Source: Gammaproteobacteria bacterium | GTDB lineage: Bacteria; Pseudomonadota; Gammaproteobacteria; Legionellales; Legionellaceae | Direction: 5' to 3' | DNA: 64,000 nucleotides | Assembly (NCBI GenBank): GCA_030147635.1 | Contig: JASBUZ010000015.1 | Location: 1 to 64,000, forward strand | Shown: positions 35,741-44,218 of the stretch, piece after piece | How positions within the stretch are numbered: position 1 is the stretch's first letter | Layout: every line of letters starts with the position of its first letter | Made by a program: the position numbers and the translations under genes | The notes under the pieces: model-generated | Seen by the model: only the letters and a program-made list of their open reading frames with translations | The model's database searches: none | Told to the model about the DNA's origin: nothing

Positions 35741-36952
35741 ATGGATGGTTTCTCCGAATATCGCTGGCGCGGTGTGAACCGCTCCGGACAAACAGTTCAA
35801 GGACTTTTGCGAGCAAAGAACCTGACGCTTGCAAAAGTTTTTTTGCATCAGCAAGGCATTGAGCCTAAAACATTAAAACCCACTTCTCTTTTTCTCAGAT
35901 ACTTTAAACGTCACCGCATTCAAACAGCACACATTATTTATTTTACTCGAAGCCTATCGTCCCTGCTGAATGCTCAGATTCCACTGGTGCAAGCCTTTGA
36001 ACTCCTCGCAAGTAGCGAAGAAAATCTGAAATTACAGAAACTGCTTCGCACCATCCAAACTGATATTCAAAGTGGTTTATCTCTAGCAGATGCCTTACAA
36101 AAGCATCCCAAGTATTTTAACGCACTCTTTTGCTATATGATTCAGGCAGGAGAGCGCTCGGGCACCCTCACCACTTTACTCAAACAACTCGCCAATCAAC
36201 AAGACAGACAGCATAAGCTCAAACAAAAAATAAAAAAAAGTCTGTCCTATCCTAGCGCGATTGTCGGTATTGCATGCATCGTCACCGTAGGCCTTTTACT
36301 TTTTGTCGTGCCACAGTTTCAAACACTTTTTGAAAGCTTTCAGGCCACACTACCAGTGGCAACGCTTTACCTCATCCAAGGCGCACAACTCATACAACGC
36401 TACGGGATATTCTTAGGTCTTACAGGCATTTTTTGTCTATTCGCAGGGCGCGCGCTGTATCGAAGTATTTATCGTGTTAGATACCGCACCGATCAACTGC
36501 TGCTAAAACTACCACTCATCGGTCCGATTATACGTGAAGTGATTTTAGCGCGTCTCACCCAAAGCCTTGCTACTTTGTTATCAGCTGGCCTCCCTATCGT
36601 TGATGCACTAACCCTTTGTATACATCTACCAAATAATCAGCAATACATCGAAGCCATCGAAAAAGTGCAAGCAGCGGTTCAAGAAGGGCAACCTTTACAG
36701 TACATCCTTGAGAGTACCGGTTTATTTCCTGTGATGATGCGCCAAATGGTCGGCATGGGCGAAGCTTCCGGGCAACTCAAAACCATGCTCGCATCTCTTG
36801 CACAACAACAAAATGAAGCACTACAAAACAAGCTGGAGGTGTTAAGCAGTTTATTTGAGCCCATTCTCATGGCAGTATTAGGTCTTTGGGTGGGCGGTTT
36901 AATTATTGCCCTCTACTTACCCATTTTCCAACTCGGAGCCATTATCTCGTGA
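35741..36952 (+). CDS. pilC: Type IV pilus inner-membrane platform protein PilC
   Basis: Platform protein of the type IV pilus (T2SF fold). The 403-residue protein has two copies of the T2SF domain, each ending in a membrane helix (AIVGIACIVTVGLLLFVVPQF and LMAVLGLWVGGLIIALYLPIF). Characteristic phrases are FTRSLSSLLNAQIPLVQAFELL and MIQAGERSGTL, repeated as ARLTQSLATLLSAGLPIVDAL and MVGMGEASGQL. The GTGA at its end starts pilD. The motor gene pilB, normally just upstream, is replaced here by gltA. Confidence 0.94.
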   Translation: MDGFSEYRWRGVNRSGQTVQGLLRAKNLTLAKVFLHQQGIEPKTLKPTSLFLRYFKRHRIQTAHIIYFTRSLSSLLNAQIPLVQAFELLASSEENLKLQKLLRTIQTDIQSGLSLADALQKHPKYFNALFCYMIQAGERSGTLTTLLKQLANQQDRQHKLKQKIKKSLSYPSAIVGIACIVTVGLLLFVVPQFQTLFESFQATLPVATLYLIQGAQLIQRYGIFLGLTGIFCLFAGRALYRSIYRVRYRTDQLLLKLPLIGPIIREVILARLTQSLATLLSAGLPIVDALTLCIHLPNNQQYIEAIEKVQAAVQEGQPLQYILESTGLFPVMMRQMVGMGEASGQLKTMLASLAQQQNEALQNKLEVLSSLFEPILMAVLGLWVGGLIIALYLPIFQLGAIIS

Positions 36953-37797
36953 CCCCAGACCAACTACTCTTTGTACTACTTGGCATCACCGCACTGATTG
37001 TAGGGAGTTTTTTAAATGTGGTCATCTATCGCCTGCCCCGCATGCTGGAACGTGAGTGGAAGGCTGAATGTGCAGTCCTTCTAGACCCAGAAAAAAGACC
37101 AGCTAAACCCAAAAAACCTTTTAACTTATGGCAACCGCGCTCTGCCTGTCCACATTGCAAAACCATGATTCCCTTTTGGCATAACCTCCCTATTTTGAGT
37201 TTTATCTTATTAAAAGGCCACTGTGCACATTGTAAAAAAAATATCAGCTGGCAATATCCAATCGTTGAAGTTGTTTCTTTCATCTTATCTTTAACCGCCG
37301 GACTCTACTTTGGCTTCAATTTAACGCTTATTTTGGCGCTCCTGTTTATTTGGATACTCATCACCTTATGTGTGATTGATTTAAAACATCAACTCTTGCC
37401 AGACGGACTCACACTCGGTTTACTGTGGCTTGGCTTACTTGCCAACTTAAACCAATTGTTTACCTCACTCCCTGATGCAATTTTAGGTGCTGTATCGGGC
37501 TATTTAATCCTATGGCTTACAATGAAGCTTTTTTATCTTTGTACTGGCAAAATTGGCATGGGTCATGGCGACTTTAAACTCTTAGCCGCTTTTGGGGCCT
37601 GGTTTGGTTGGATGTTACTGCCACCTCTACTGCTTTTGGCCTCTATACTTGGCGCTATTGCTGGCACCATCTATTTAAAAACTACAAAAAAAACCAAAGA
37701 AACGCCGATTCCTTTTGGGCCTTTTCTAGGTTTGGCCGGTTTTACTATTTTGTTTTATGGCAAACCCATTCTGTCATTTATGCTTGGGGGCCACTAG
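36949..37797 (+). CDS. pilD: Prepilin peptidase/N-methyltransferase PilD
   Basis: Cleaves and methylates type IV prepilins and type II pseudopilins. The GTG at 36949 overlaps the pilC stop and gives 282 residues. A zinc ribbon (CPHCKTM, then CAHCKK) lies in the first cytoplasmic loop. The two catalytic aspartates are in VIDLKHQLLPD and GHGDFKLLAAFGAW. About eight membrane helices are visible. Its last 20 bases overlap the kinase gene on the other strand. Confidence 0.95.
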   Translation: MTPDQLLFVLLGITALIVGSFLNVVIYRLPRMLEREWKAECAVLLDPEKRPAKPKKPFNLWQPRSACPHCKTMIPFWHNLPILSFILLKGHCAHCKKNISWQYPIVEVVSFILSLTAGLYFGFNLTLILALLFIWILITLCVIDLKHQLLPDGLTLGLLWLGLLANLNQLFTSLPDAILGAVSGYLILWLTMKLFYLCTGKIGMGHGDFKLLAAFGAWFGWMLLPPLLLLASILGAIAGTIYLKTTKKTKETPIPFGPFLGLAGFTILFYGKPILSFMLGGH

Positions 37798-39199
37798 ACA
37801 AAAAGGCTTGTTGCACTTGCTCCACGCGCTCACGCATGGCTTGCATATCCCCCGGACGCTCAGCTGGATTTTCAACCGTCATCTCGGTGATTAATGCCCG
37901 AATATCTTCTGGTACACCACCTTCGACACCTGAAAATAAAGCTTCAAATGTTTTTCCAAGTGAGTAGATATCTGATTTTTTCGAGTAAGGCATGGGACTA
38001 CCATCAGGTGTCGCTAAAACTTCGGGCGCAATATAGCCTCTTGATCCTAACGCCTCAGTCGCTTCTTCACCCAAGCGACAAGCAAATCCAAAGTCACACA
38101 ACGAAAGCGTTTGGGTCTCTTCATCCCAAATCAAGTTTTCAGGCTTAATGTCTCGATGTAAAAAATGCTCATGGAATGTTTCCAGCAGGTCAATCGCTTG
38201 CTTGGTAATTTCAAGACGAGATGCCAAGCTTAGCTGTTCAGCCTCTTTCGAGAGCAAGTAACTTCCAAGCTCAGCACCTGGCAGCAAAGTCTGAACGACA
38301 TAATATTTCCCTTTGCCACTTGTGCCCCGCGAAGCTTCTCCTTGATACCTCTCCAGAACAGACAAAATTTCATTTTCAAACTTCGAATCCGCTCGTGCAT
38401 AGGCTTCTAGAATCTTAATCGCTTGCCACTCACCCGTTTCTAAATTTTGACATAACTTCACTTTGCCAAAATTCCCTTCTCCAAGTACTTGACCCTTGCC
38501 ACGATAAAGCACATAAGGCGCTGTCTGGCCATCATCTTTTGCCACAAACAAAACTGAAAAAGAAAGCCCTTCAGTTCTTTTAGAAATTTTTAATAGATTT
38601 AACTCCTTATCTAAATCCAATTCGATTTGATTTTCTGCCTGGTAATCTGCTAGATTTTTTAGGACTTGCTGAAGCAAAGCATCATTTTTGTCGCGTAACT
38701 CAGTCTGTAGATCAAGCTCATGATTAGCCCAAGTCATTAGCTGATTATCTATGATATTTTCTTCATACACCTCAAAAATTTCATTAAATTTTTCAAGATA
38801 AATACCTTGCAATTCAGTCGCATCCTCTGTCAATGGAACTGCTTGAATAGCGCCTATCAAATCTTGAGTAAACTCTCGGGATGATTGTCCTTGCAGCACA
38901 CCCTCTAACGCTTGAAGTTCCCGTATCACATTCGCTTGATACTCTTGTGCATCCTCAACTAAATCCAGTATCAGGTTTTCTGCTTTTAAATTAGGCTGTT
39001 CTGCAACAGCCAATAAGTTTTGGAGTCGATCGATTTCTGCAGAAGCAGCCACATAGTTTTTAAGTGCTTCTTGTGCAGTATCTTTGAAAGCTTGAAACTC
39101 CGCTTGTATTTGGAGAACTCTGGCTCGCTCCTCGTCACTAAGAAGCATACCATCTGCATGCAGATGTTCTGGATTAACTTTTGGATGTACTGGAGACAT
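37778..39199 (-). CDS. Eukaryote-type Ser/Thr protein kinase with coiled-coil N-terminus
   Basis: A 473-residue protein. Residues 1-205 are helical and coiled-coil, then comes a complete kinase domain. The ATP loop is GEGNFGKV (240-247), the VAIK-type lysine is Lys262 (AIKIL), the catalytic loop HRDIKPEN (348-355), the metal site DFG (369-371) and APE (391-393). All key residues are present, so it should be active. There is no signal peptide or membrane helix and no PASTA domain, unlike housekeeping bacterial kinases. Legionella LegK-type effectors share this layout (kinase plus extra helical part). A host-directed role is inference; a cytoplasmic regulator is the alternative. Confidence 0.85.
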   Translation of the reverse strand: MSPVHPKVNPEHLHADGMLLSDEERARVLQIQAEFQAFKDTAQEALKNYVAASAEIDRLQNLLAVAEQPNLKAENLILDLVEDAQEYQANVIRELQALEGVLQGQSSREFTQDLIGAIQAVPLTEDATELQGIYLEKFNEIFEVYEENIIDNQLMTWANHELDLQTELRDKNDALLQQVLKNLADYQAENQIELDLDKELNLLKISKRTEGLSFSVLFVAKDDGQTAPYVLYRGKGQVLGEGNFGKVKLCQNLETGEWQAIKILEAYARADSKFENEILSVLERYQGEASRGTSGKGKYYVVQTLLPGAELGSYLLSKEAEQLSLASRLEITKQAIDLLETFHEHFLHRDIKPENLIWDEETQTLSLCDFGFACRLGEEATEALGSRGYIAPEVLATPDGSPMPYSKKSDIYSLGKTFEALFSGVEGGVPEDIRALITEMTVENPAERPGDMQAMRERVEQVQQAFLSSGPQA

Positions 39200-39277
39200 A
39201 ACAAGCTGCCATTTTTGCCCACCTTATCGGCAAGTATAGACAGCAACTTGTTATTTTGCGTTCTGTTTGACTAGGCC

Positions 39278-39871
39278 CTATTGTTTACCGTTTCTCATTT
39301 TGGTCAATGCAGAGAAAAATTCTGGCTTATTCAAACCAATCGATGCAAAAATTTGTGGGACCCTATCCCAGCTTTGTTCAAGTTCAATACTTTCGACTAC
39401 GAGTTTAAAGCCATGTTCCTTATCTTCAGGAACGCCCCAACCATTAATGTAACAAAGCCCATGTAGGCGTCTTGCCTCGACGTGCTCAAGCCCTTCTGCT
39501 GCACTTAAGTAAGCATGCGCTTCTTCATATAACTGCCGCATACTGCGCTCATTACTTTGGGATGCAAAAACATGCCCTTTCTCTAACTCTTCTCGCATTT
39601 TAGCTTCATCCAGAAGAGCTTTACCTAAGATGTATTGTGCTTTTGAATCATGCAACATTGAAGCTGCTCGATAGCAAGCAAGCATGCGTTCACGGGCAAA
39701 TGGCCATTTTTTCTTACCATGAAGCCTTTGATACATTTTGGCCAACTGATGATACATTGTCTTTTCCATGCGAAGCGCTTCATCAGTGGGTTGATTGTGT
39801 TCACGTGCTTGTCGGAGTACAGAAAGCTTTTTGATGAGCCTTTTAATTTGTAAGCGATTTAAAAATCCCAT
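39278..39871 (-). CDS. Sel1-like repeat protein, unknown
   Basis: A 197-residue helical protein. The second half has Sel1/TPR-type units: AQYILGKALLDEAKM, then AYLSAAEGLEHVEARRLHGLCYINGWGV followed by PEDKEHGFKL. The N-terminus is very basic and carries no signal peptide. It lies between the kinase gene and a small membrane-protein gene on the same strand, separated from the kinase by 78 bases. Sel1 repeats act as protein-binding scaffolds; the partner is unknown. Confidence 0.7.
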   Translation of the reverse strand: MGFLNRLQIKRLIKKLSVLRQAREHNQPTDEALRMEKTMYHQLAKMYQRLHGKKKWPFARERMLACYRAASMLHDSKAQYILGKALLDEAKMREELEKGHVFASQSNERSMRQLYEEAHAYLSAAEGLEHVEARRLHGLCYINGWGVPEDKEHGFKLVVESIELEQSWDRVPQIFASIGLNKPEFFSALTKMRNGKQ

Positions 39872-39880
39872 GTTTTTCTC

Positions 39881-40342
39881 CTAAGGCGAGCTTGTTGGGG
39901 CCGGTGGTGAAAAAGAAATCGCCCATTGAATCATATCTGAAACAACAAACACAAGCCCAATAATCACAACCATCTTTAGGAAGAATAGCACTGATTCTCT
40001 ACTACTTTCTTTTGCCTTCATGGAAAGTGTCAACGACTCGTGGTCTTCTTCTTTGTTAATCATTGCTTGAAGCTTAGTCAGAGTGTGAGCCGCCCAATAA
40101 GCAAGCACACCAAATAAAATGGCTAAGAAAAAGGTCAGCCTGAAAAACCATAAAAAAGCATGGGCATAGCTGGTATGGAAAAAACCTTGCATCCAGAGCG
40201 TCATATCAACCACAAAGCCCGGAATGCGATATTCCCACCCCAACCAAACAGCGGGAAACAAATAAACTACAAATGGAAACAAAAAAAGACTAAAAACAAG
40301 TGACACCAGTCCTACCCAAAACAGCTTGTCTTCTTCCTTCAT
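39881..40342 (-). CDS. Small inner-membrane protein, unknown
   Basis: About 153 residues with four hydrophobic segments: LVSLVFSLFLFPFVVYLFPA, a shorter one around MTLWMQGFF, LTFFLAILFGVLAYWAA, and VLFFLKMVVIIGLVFVVSDM. The tail is Pro-rich. The ATG at 40342 (MKEEDKLFW) is preferred because the longer form at 40396 has an unlikely aromatic N-terminus. It ends 9 bases before the Sel1 gene and is probably cotranscribed with it. I do not recognise the family. Confidence 0.6.
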   Translation of the reverse strand: MKEEDKLFWVGLVSLVFSLFLFPFVVYLFPAVWLGWEYRIPGFVVDMTLWMQGFFHTSYAHAFLWFFRLTFFLAILFGVLAYWAAHTLTKLQAMINKEEDHESLTLSMKAKESSRESVLFFLKMVVIIGLVFVVSDMIQWAISFSPPAPTSSP

Positions 40343-40433
40343 CGCCGACTCATAGTCCTTGAGGTTATAAAAAATAACATAGCAGACCCAATACACCTTG
40401 CCAAGAGGGGAACAAAGTCATTAGAATGGCCGG

Positions 40434-40958
40434 ATGCTTAAAAAGAAAACGATTGAAACCCCGCTTGGGGACATGCTGGCCGTCTCAGATGAGCATGCCT
40501 TATATCTTTTGGAATTTCTTGGCCGAAAACAGTTAGATACACGCATTAAAAAACTCTTGCGAGATACTCAAACACATCAATTCATGGCGGGTGATAGCTC
40601 ACCGCTTCAAAGCATTCAACAAGAACTTCAAGCCTATTTTTCAGGTCAGTTAAAAACGTTTAAAACGCCTCTCAAAATACAAGGTACAGCATTTCAAAAA
40701 AAAGCGTGGCGTACCCTTTGCCGCATTCCTTATGGTGAGACCCAAAGCTATGCCAAACAAGCAGAACAATTGAATCACCCTCGTGCGACCCGAGCAGTGG
40801 CCAACGCTAATGCCAATAACTCATTCGCCATTCTAATTCCTTGCCACCGTGTTATTCGTGCGGATAATACGCTCGGTGGTTATGCCGCAGGCCTTGATCG
40901 GAAAGCATGGCTGATTCACCACGAACAAACTCATCAACAAGAGACAGAAAACCTATGA
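40434..40958 (+). CDS. ogt: Methylated-DNA-protein cysteine methyltransferase
   Basis: Removes O6-alkyl groups from guanine by transfer to its own Cys. The active site IPCHRVIRA is intact, preceded by the helix-turn-helix region IPYGETQSYAKQAEQL and the Arg-finger helix NHPRATRAVANANANN. At 174 residues it is a normal Ogt. Its stop overlaps the kdsB start (ATGA). Confidence 0.94.
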   Translation: MLKKKTIETPLGDMLAVSDEHALYLLEFLGRKQLDTRIKKLLRDTQTHQFMAGDSSPLQSIQQELQAYFSGQLKTFKTPLKIQGTAFQKKAWRTLCRIPYGETQSYAKQAEQLNHPRATRAVANANANNSFAILIPCHRVIRADNTLGGYAAGLDRKAWLIHHEQTHQQETENL

Positions 40959-41776
40959 GCACCCTGATTGTTATTCCAGCCCGTTACGGCTCAACACGTT
41001 TTCCAGGTAAACCACTGGCAAAAATTGCAGGCAAGACTATGCTCAGTCGCGTCGTCAGTATTGCTAAAGCCGCAATCCAAGGTAAACAAAACATTGATGT
41101 TGTAGTTGCAACCGATGATACCCGCATCAGTGCGCACTGCGAAGAACTGGGCGTCAACTCAGTCATGACACCCATTGCCTGTGAAACCGGCACAGACCGA
41201 GCACTCTTTGCCACCCAAGCACTTAATCAAACTCCTGATTTTGTGATTAATCTTCAGGGCGATGTCCCTTTGATGCCACCAAAATTCATTAAAGCGCTAC
41301 TTGATGAAATAGAACGTGATCCAACTATTTCAATGATAACACCAGTTACCCAGCTCAGCTGGGATGCCCTAGATACCCTGCGCCATAATAAAAAAACAAC
41401 GCCCTTTAGCGGTACTTGCGCCATTTTAGACAAAAACAATAATGCAGTTTGGTTTTCGAAAAATATTATTCCTGCCATTCGCAAAGAAGAAGCACTCCGC
41501 ACGGAAGCCAACTTCTCACCCGTCTTTCGCCACATTGGACTTTACGGTTATTCAAGAGCCTTACTCGAACAATATGTCACTTGGGCCCCCAGTCGCTATG
41601 AGCAACTGGAAGGCCTCGAGCAACTACGTGTCCTTGAGCAAGGTCATCCTATTCGTTGTGTGCAAGTTTCATCAAGTCGCCCCACTTTGTCAGGCGTCGA
41701 TAGTCCTGAAGATGTACAGCGCGCTGAAGCACTCATTGCAGAGCATGGTGAGTTGTTAGCGGGAGAGGTGTCATGA
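40955..41776 (+). CDS. kdsB: CMP-KDO synthetase
   Basis: Activates KDO for lipopolysaccharide core synthesis. The N-terminus MSTLIVIPARYGSTRFPGKPLA is the family signature, followed by VVATDDTRI, INLQGDVPLM and HIGLYGYSRALL. The ATG at 40955 overlaps the ogt stop; the longer frame at 40907 is an ogt shadow. The length of 273 residues is about 20 more than usual. The stop overlaps the next start (ATGA). Confidence 0.95.
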   Translation: MSTLIVIPARYGSTRFPGKPLAKIAGKTMLSRVVSIAKAAIQGKQNIDVVVATDDTRISAHCEELGVNSVMTPIACETGTDRALFATQALNQTPDFVINLQGDVPLMPPKFIKALLDEIERDPTISMITPVTQLSWDALDTLRHNKKTTPFSGTCAILDKNNNAVWFSKNIIPAIRKEEALRTEANFSPVFRHIGLYGYSRALLEQYVTWAPSRYEQLEGLEQLRVLEQGHPIRCVQVSSSRPTLSGVDSPEDVQRAEALIAEHGELLAGEVS

Positions 41777-42390
41777 CTGAGCTCATTATTGCAAGACATG
41801 GTAATACATTTGGTCCTGGAGACACACCAACCCGGGTTGGTGCACGCACTGATATTCCTCTGGTGCAATCAGGCATTGAGCAAGCCACATTAATTAGCCA
41901 ATATTTCCAAGAAAATCATATTAAGCCAGATGTGATTTATAGCTCGGAATTAAAGCGTGCCAAGCAAACAGCAGAGCATGCTGTCAAAAACAAACCAATT
42001 ATGCCACTCGCTTGCTTTAACGAAATTGATTACGGTCCCGATGAAAACAAAACTGAAGACGAAGTGATTGCACGTGTCGGAGAAGCAGCCATTGAAAACT
42101 GGAACAAACATGCCATCGTGCCACCAGGCTGGCAAGTTGATCCCCAGGCCATCATTCAGGACTGGATGAACTTTGGCGCCATGATTCAAGAGAAACACAA
42201 GAATCAAACGGTGTTTGTAGTCACCAGCAATGGCATTGCAAGATTTGCACCTTACTTAACGGGTGATTTTGATGGATTTTGCGAACAATACAATATCAAA
42301 CTCAAAACAGGTGCTTTATCTTCGTTTCAATATAGCAATGACAACTGGAAAGTGAAATATTGGAATCTACGACCCAAGTTTCGGGCTTGA
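41773..42390 (+). CDS. Histidine phosphatase (phosphoglycerate-mutase-like)
   Basis: A 205-residue protein of the histidine phosphatase superfamily. The phospho-His motif is LIIARHGNTFGPG near the N-terminus. The second arginine lies in YSSELKRAKQTAE. The later His of the catalytic pair is not in its usual form: the C-terminal block reads VFVVTSNGIARF where SHG is expected, so His is replaced by Asn. It is translationally coupled to kdsB. Its substrate is unknown; the missing His may mean reduced or altered activity. Confidence 0.8.
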   Translation: MTELIIARHGNTFGPGDTPTRVGARTDIPLVQSGIEQATLISQYFQENHIKPDVIYSSELKRAKQTAEHAVKNKPIMPLACFNEIDYGPDENKTEDEVIARVGEAAIENWNKHAIVPPGWQVDPQAIIQDWMNFGAMIQEKHKNQTVFVVTSNGIARFAPYLTGDFDGFCEQYNIKLKTGALSSFQYSNDNWKVKYWNLRPKFRA

Positions 42391-43032
42391 ATTTTCTTGA
42401 TCGTCATCATCTTGCTGATTTTTTGTGTCACCGTCAGAGGGTTTGAAATGAGCATCCAAAACCCGTACCAGCTTCTCTCCACCGGGGAATCTAGAAAGTT
42501 TATCTCGTAGAGTCTTTAGGCGTTCCTCATCCACTGGCTCCGCCGCCCCCACCGAAAACCACTTTTGAGCGGATTTCTCTTTCGCTGGCTCCGGATCACG
42601 CATTGCTTCGAGTATGACAAGCTGGGCCCCCATGCTCAACTGCCCATACCTATTTACAGGACGGGAGCTATATCTTTCTTCATGCTCTTTATCTTTCAAA
42701 TACCAAAAGACAGCCTTTGCAACAGCGTGTTCGTGTTTAACCGCTTCTGCTTTCATATCAGGAAGCGCTTCTGCCAAAGAGTTACAAGCCCCAACAAATT
42801 TATCAAAATGTTGATGCAACTCCTCTTCAGGAAACTTGAACCCCTCTACCCTTTCCCTTTCAGCTCGTATCGTCTCACGCTGCTTTTCAAATACTTGTAT
42901 CTGTTGCTCGACTTGCACTTTCTCTTCAGGTGTAGTGCACTCTCTTTTTTTCAGCATATCGAGCATAGAGTCCGTTTCAGCTTCCATCCTTGCAAACCCC
43001 ACACTACCTTTGTAATCATGTATACTAGCCAT
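42367..43032 (-). CDS. Orphan helical protein with acidic tail
   Basis: A 221-residue protein of unknown function. Residues 15-70 are a strongly charged coiled coil (EEKVQVEQQIQVFEKQRETI), the middle is helical, and the tail is very acidic (QQDDDDQENSS). No signal peptide, membrane segment or catalytic motif. The stop overlaps the phosphatase gene by 24 bases and the start is divergent from nothing nearby. Composition and the acidic C-terminus fit a secreted effector but do not prove it. Confidence 0.6.
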   Translation of the reverse strand: MASIHDYKGSVGFARMEAETDSMLDMLKKRECTTPEEKVQVEQQIQVFEKQRETIRAERERVEGFKFPEEELHQHFDKFVGACNSLAEALPDMKAEAVKHEHAVAKAVFWYLKDKEHEERYSSRPVNRYGQLSMGAQLVILEAMRDPEPAKEKSAQKWFSVGAAEPVDEERLKTLRDKLSRFPGGEKLVRVLDAHFKPSDGDTKNQQDDDDQENSSPKLGS

Positions 43033-43081
43033 GATTCAGCCCTCTTTAAATCTATTTATTAAAAGAGTAGCACAAAAAAAA

Positions 43082-44215
43082 TCAATATGTATTATTTAAT
43101 ACCAATAAAGCTCGCTCTACCTCTTCTTTTGTCGTAAAACGCCCCATTGAGATACGAAGCGAACTTTGAACATCAGATGCACTTAACCCGAGCGCGCGCA
43201 ACACATGAGAACCAGTACCACGAGAGGCGTTACACGCAGAAGTAGTTGAAATGGCCAACTCATGAAATCGTGTTAAAAGCTCACTATTTTCGACACCGTG
43301 AAAACATAAATTTAGATTACCTGCAATACGACTCTCGAGACTACCATTCACCGAGATATTCGGTAATGCTATACCATCTAGCAACTGTGTACGTAACTTC
43401 AAAAGTCTTGCTTCTTCTGCTTCACGCAGGCTCTCGCCAAGCTCGAAAGCTGCTCCCATACCAACAATTTGATGCGTCGGTAAAGTACCAGAACGAAGCC
43501 CGCCTTCATGACCTCCACCAAAAGTTTGCGGTGCAATACGTATACGAGGCTTTTGACGCACGTACAACGCCCCTATTCCCTTGGGTCCACAGACTTTATG
43601 CGCAGAGAAAGACATTAAATCGACCGCCATTTGTTCCAAGTTTAGCTTTAAGCGGCCAACACTTTGGGCGGCATCTACATGAAAAAGAATCCCCCGGCCC
43701 TTTAAGGCATCACCAATGGCTTCAATATCTTGAATAACGCCAATCTCATTGTTGACCTGCATGACAGAAACTAAAATCGTCTCAGGTCGAATGGCCTCCA
43801 ACAGTGCCTCTAAATCCAACAGACCATCTGGTTTTGGCGCGAGATAAGTGACTTCAAAGCCCTCAGTTTCCAGGTGCTTAAAGCTATCGAGCACTGCCTT
43901 ATGCTCGGTTGCCATAGTGATTAAGTGCCGGCCTTTGCGCTGATAAAATTGGGCAGCCCCTAAAATTGCCAGATTATCAGACTCAGTGGCGCCTGACGTA
44001 AACACCAATGCTTCGGGAGAACAACCCACCACACTTGCCACCTGTTCACGTGCGTGCTCAACTGCTCGTGCCGCCACTTGCCCATAACTATGCGTATTGG
44101 ACGCAGGATTGCCAAAGTCTCCTGATACCCCCAAGTGCGGCAGCATAGATTCAATCACACGCTCATCCACAGGGGTTGTTGCCATATAGTCAAAGTAAAT
44201 AGGTCGCGTACTCAT
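43082..44215 (-). CDS. iscS: Cysteine desulfurase (IscS/NifS-like)
   Basis: PLP enzyme taking sulfur from cysteine for Fe-S clusters and tRNA thiolation. The 377-residue protein has the PLP lysine in SFSAHKVCGPKGIG, GATESDN and the sulfur-carrying Cys in TTSACNASRGTGSHVL. Its start is 3 bases after the trmJ stop. In E. coli trmJ is followed by iscR-iscS-iscU; here iscR is missing and no iscU, iscA or hscBA gene follows. It may therefore serve a different partner; the symbol is tentative. Confidence 0.82.
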   Translation of the reverse strand: MSTRPIYFDYMATTPVDERVIESMLPHLGVSGDFGNPASNTHSYGQVAARAVEHAREQVASVVGCSPEALVFTSGATESDNLAILGAAQFYQRKGRHLITMATEHKAVLDSFKHLETEGFEVTYLAPKPDGLLDLEALLEAIRPETILVSVMQVNNEIGVIQDIEAIGDALKGRGILFHVDAAQSVGRLKLNLEQMAVDLMSFSAHKVCGPKGIGALYVRQKPRIRIAPQTFGGGHEGGLRSGTLPTHQIVGMGAAFELGESLREAEEARLLKLRTQLLDGIALPNISVNGSLESRIAGNLNLCFHGVENSELLTRFHELAISTTSACNASRGTGSHVLRALGLSASDVQSSLRISMGRFTTKEEVERALLVLNNTY

Positions 44216-44218
44216 CTC

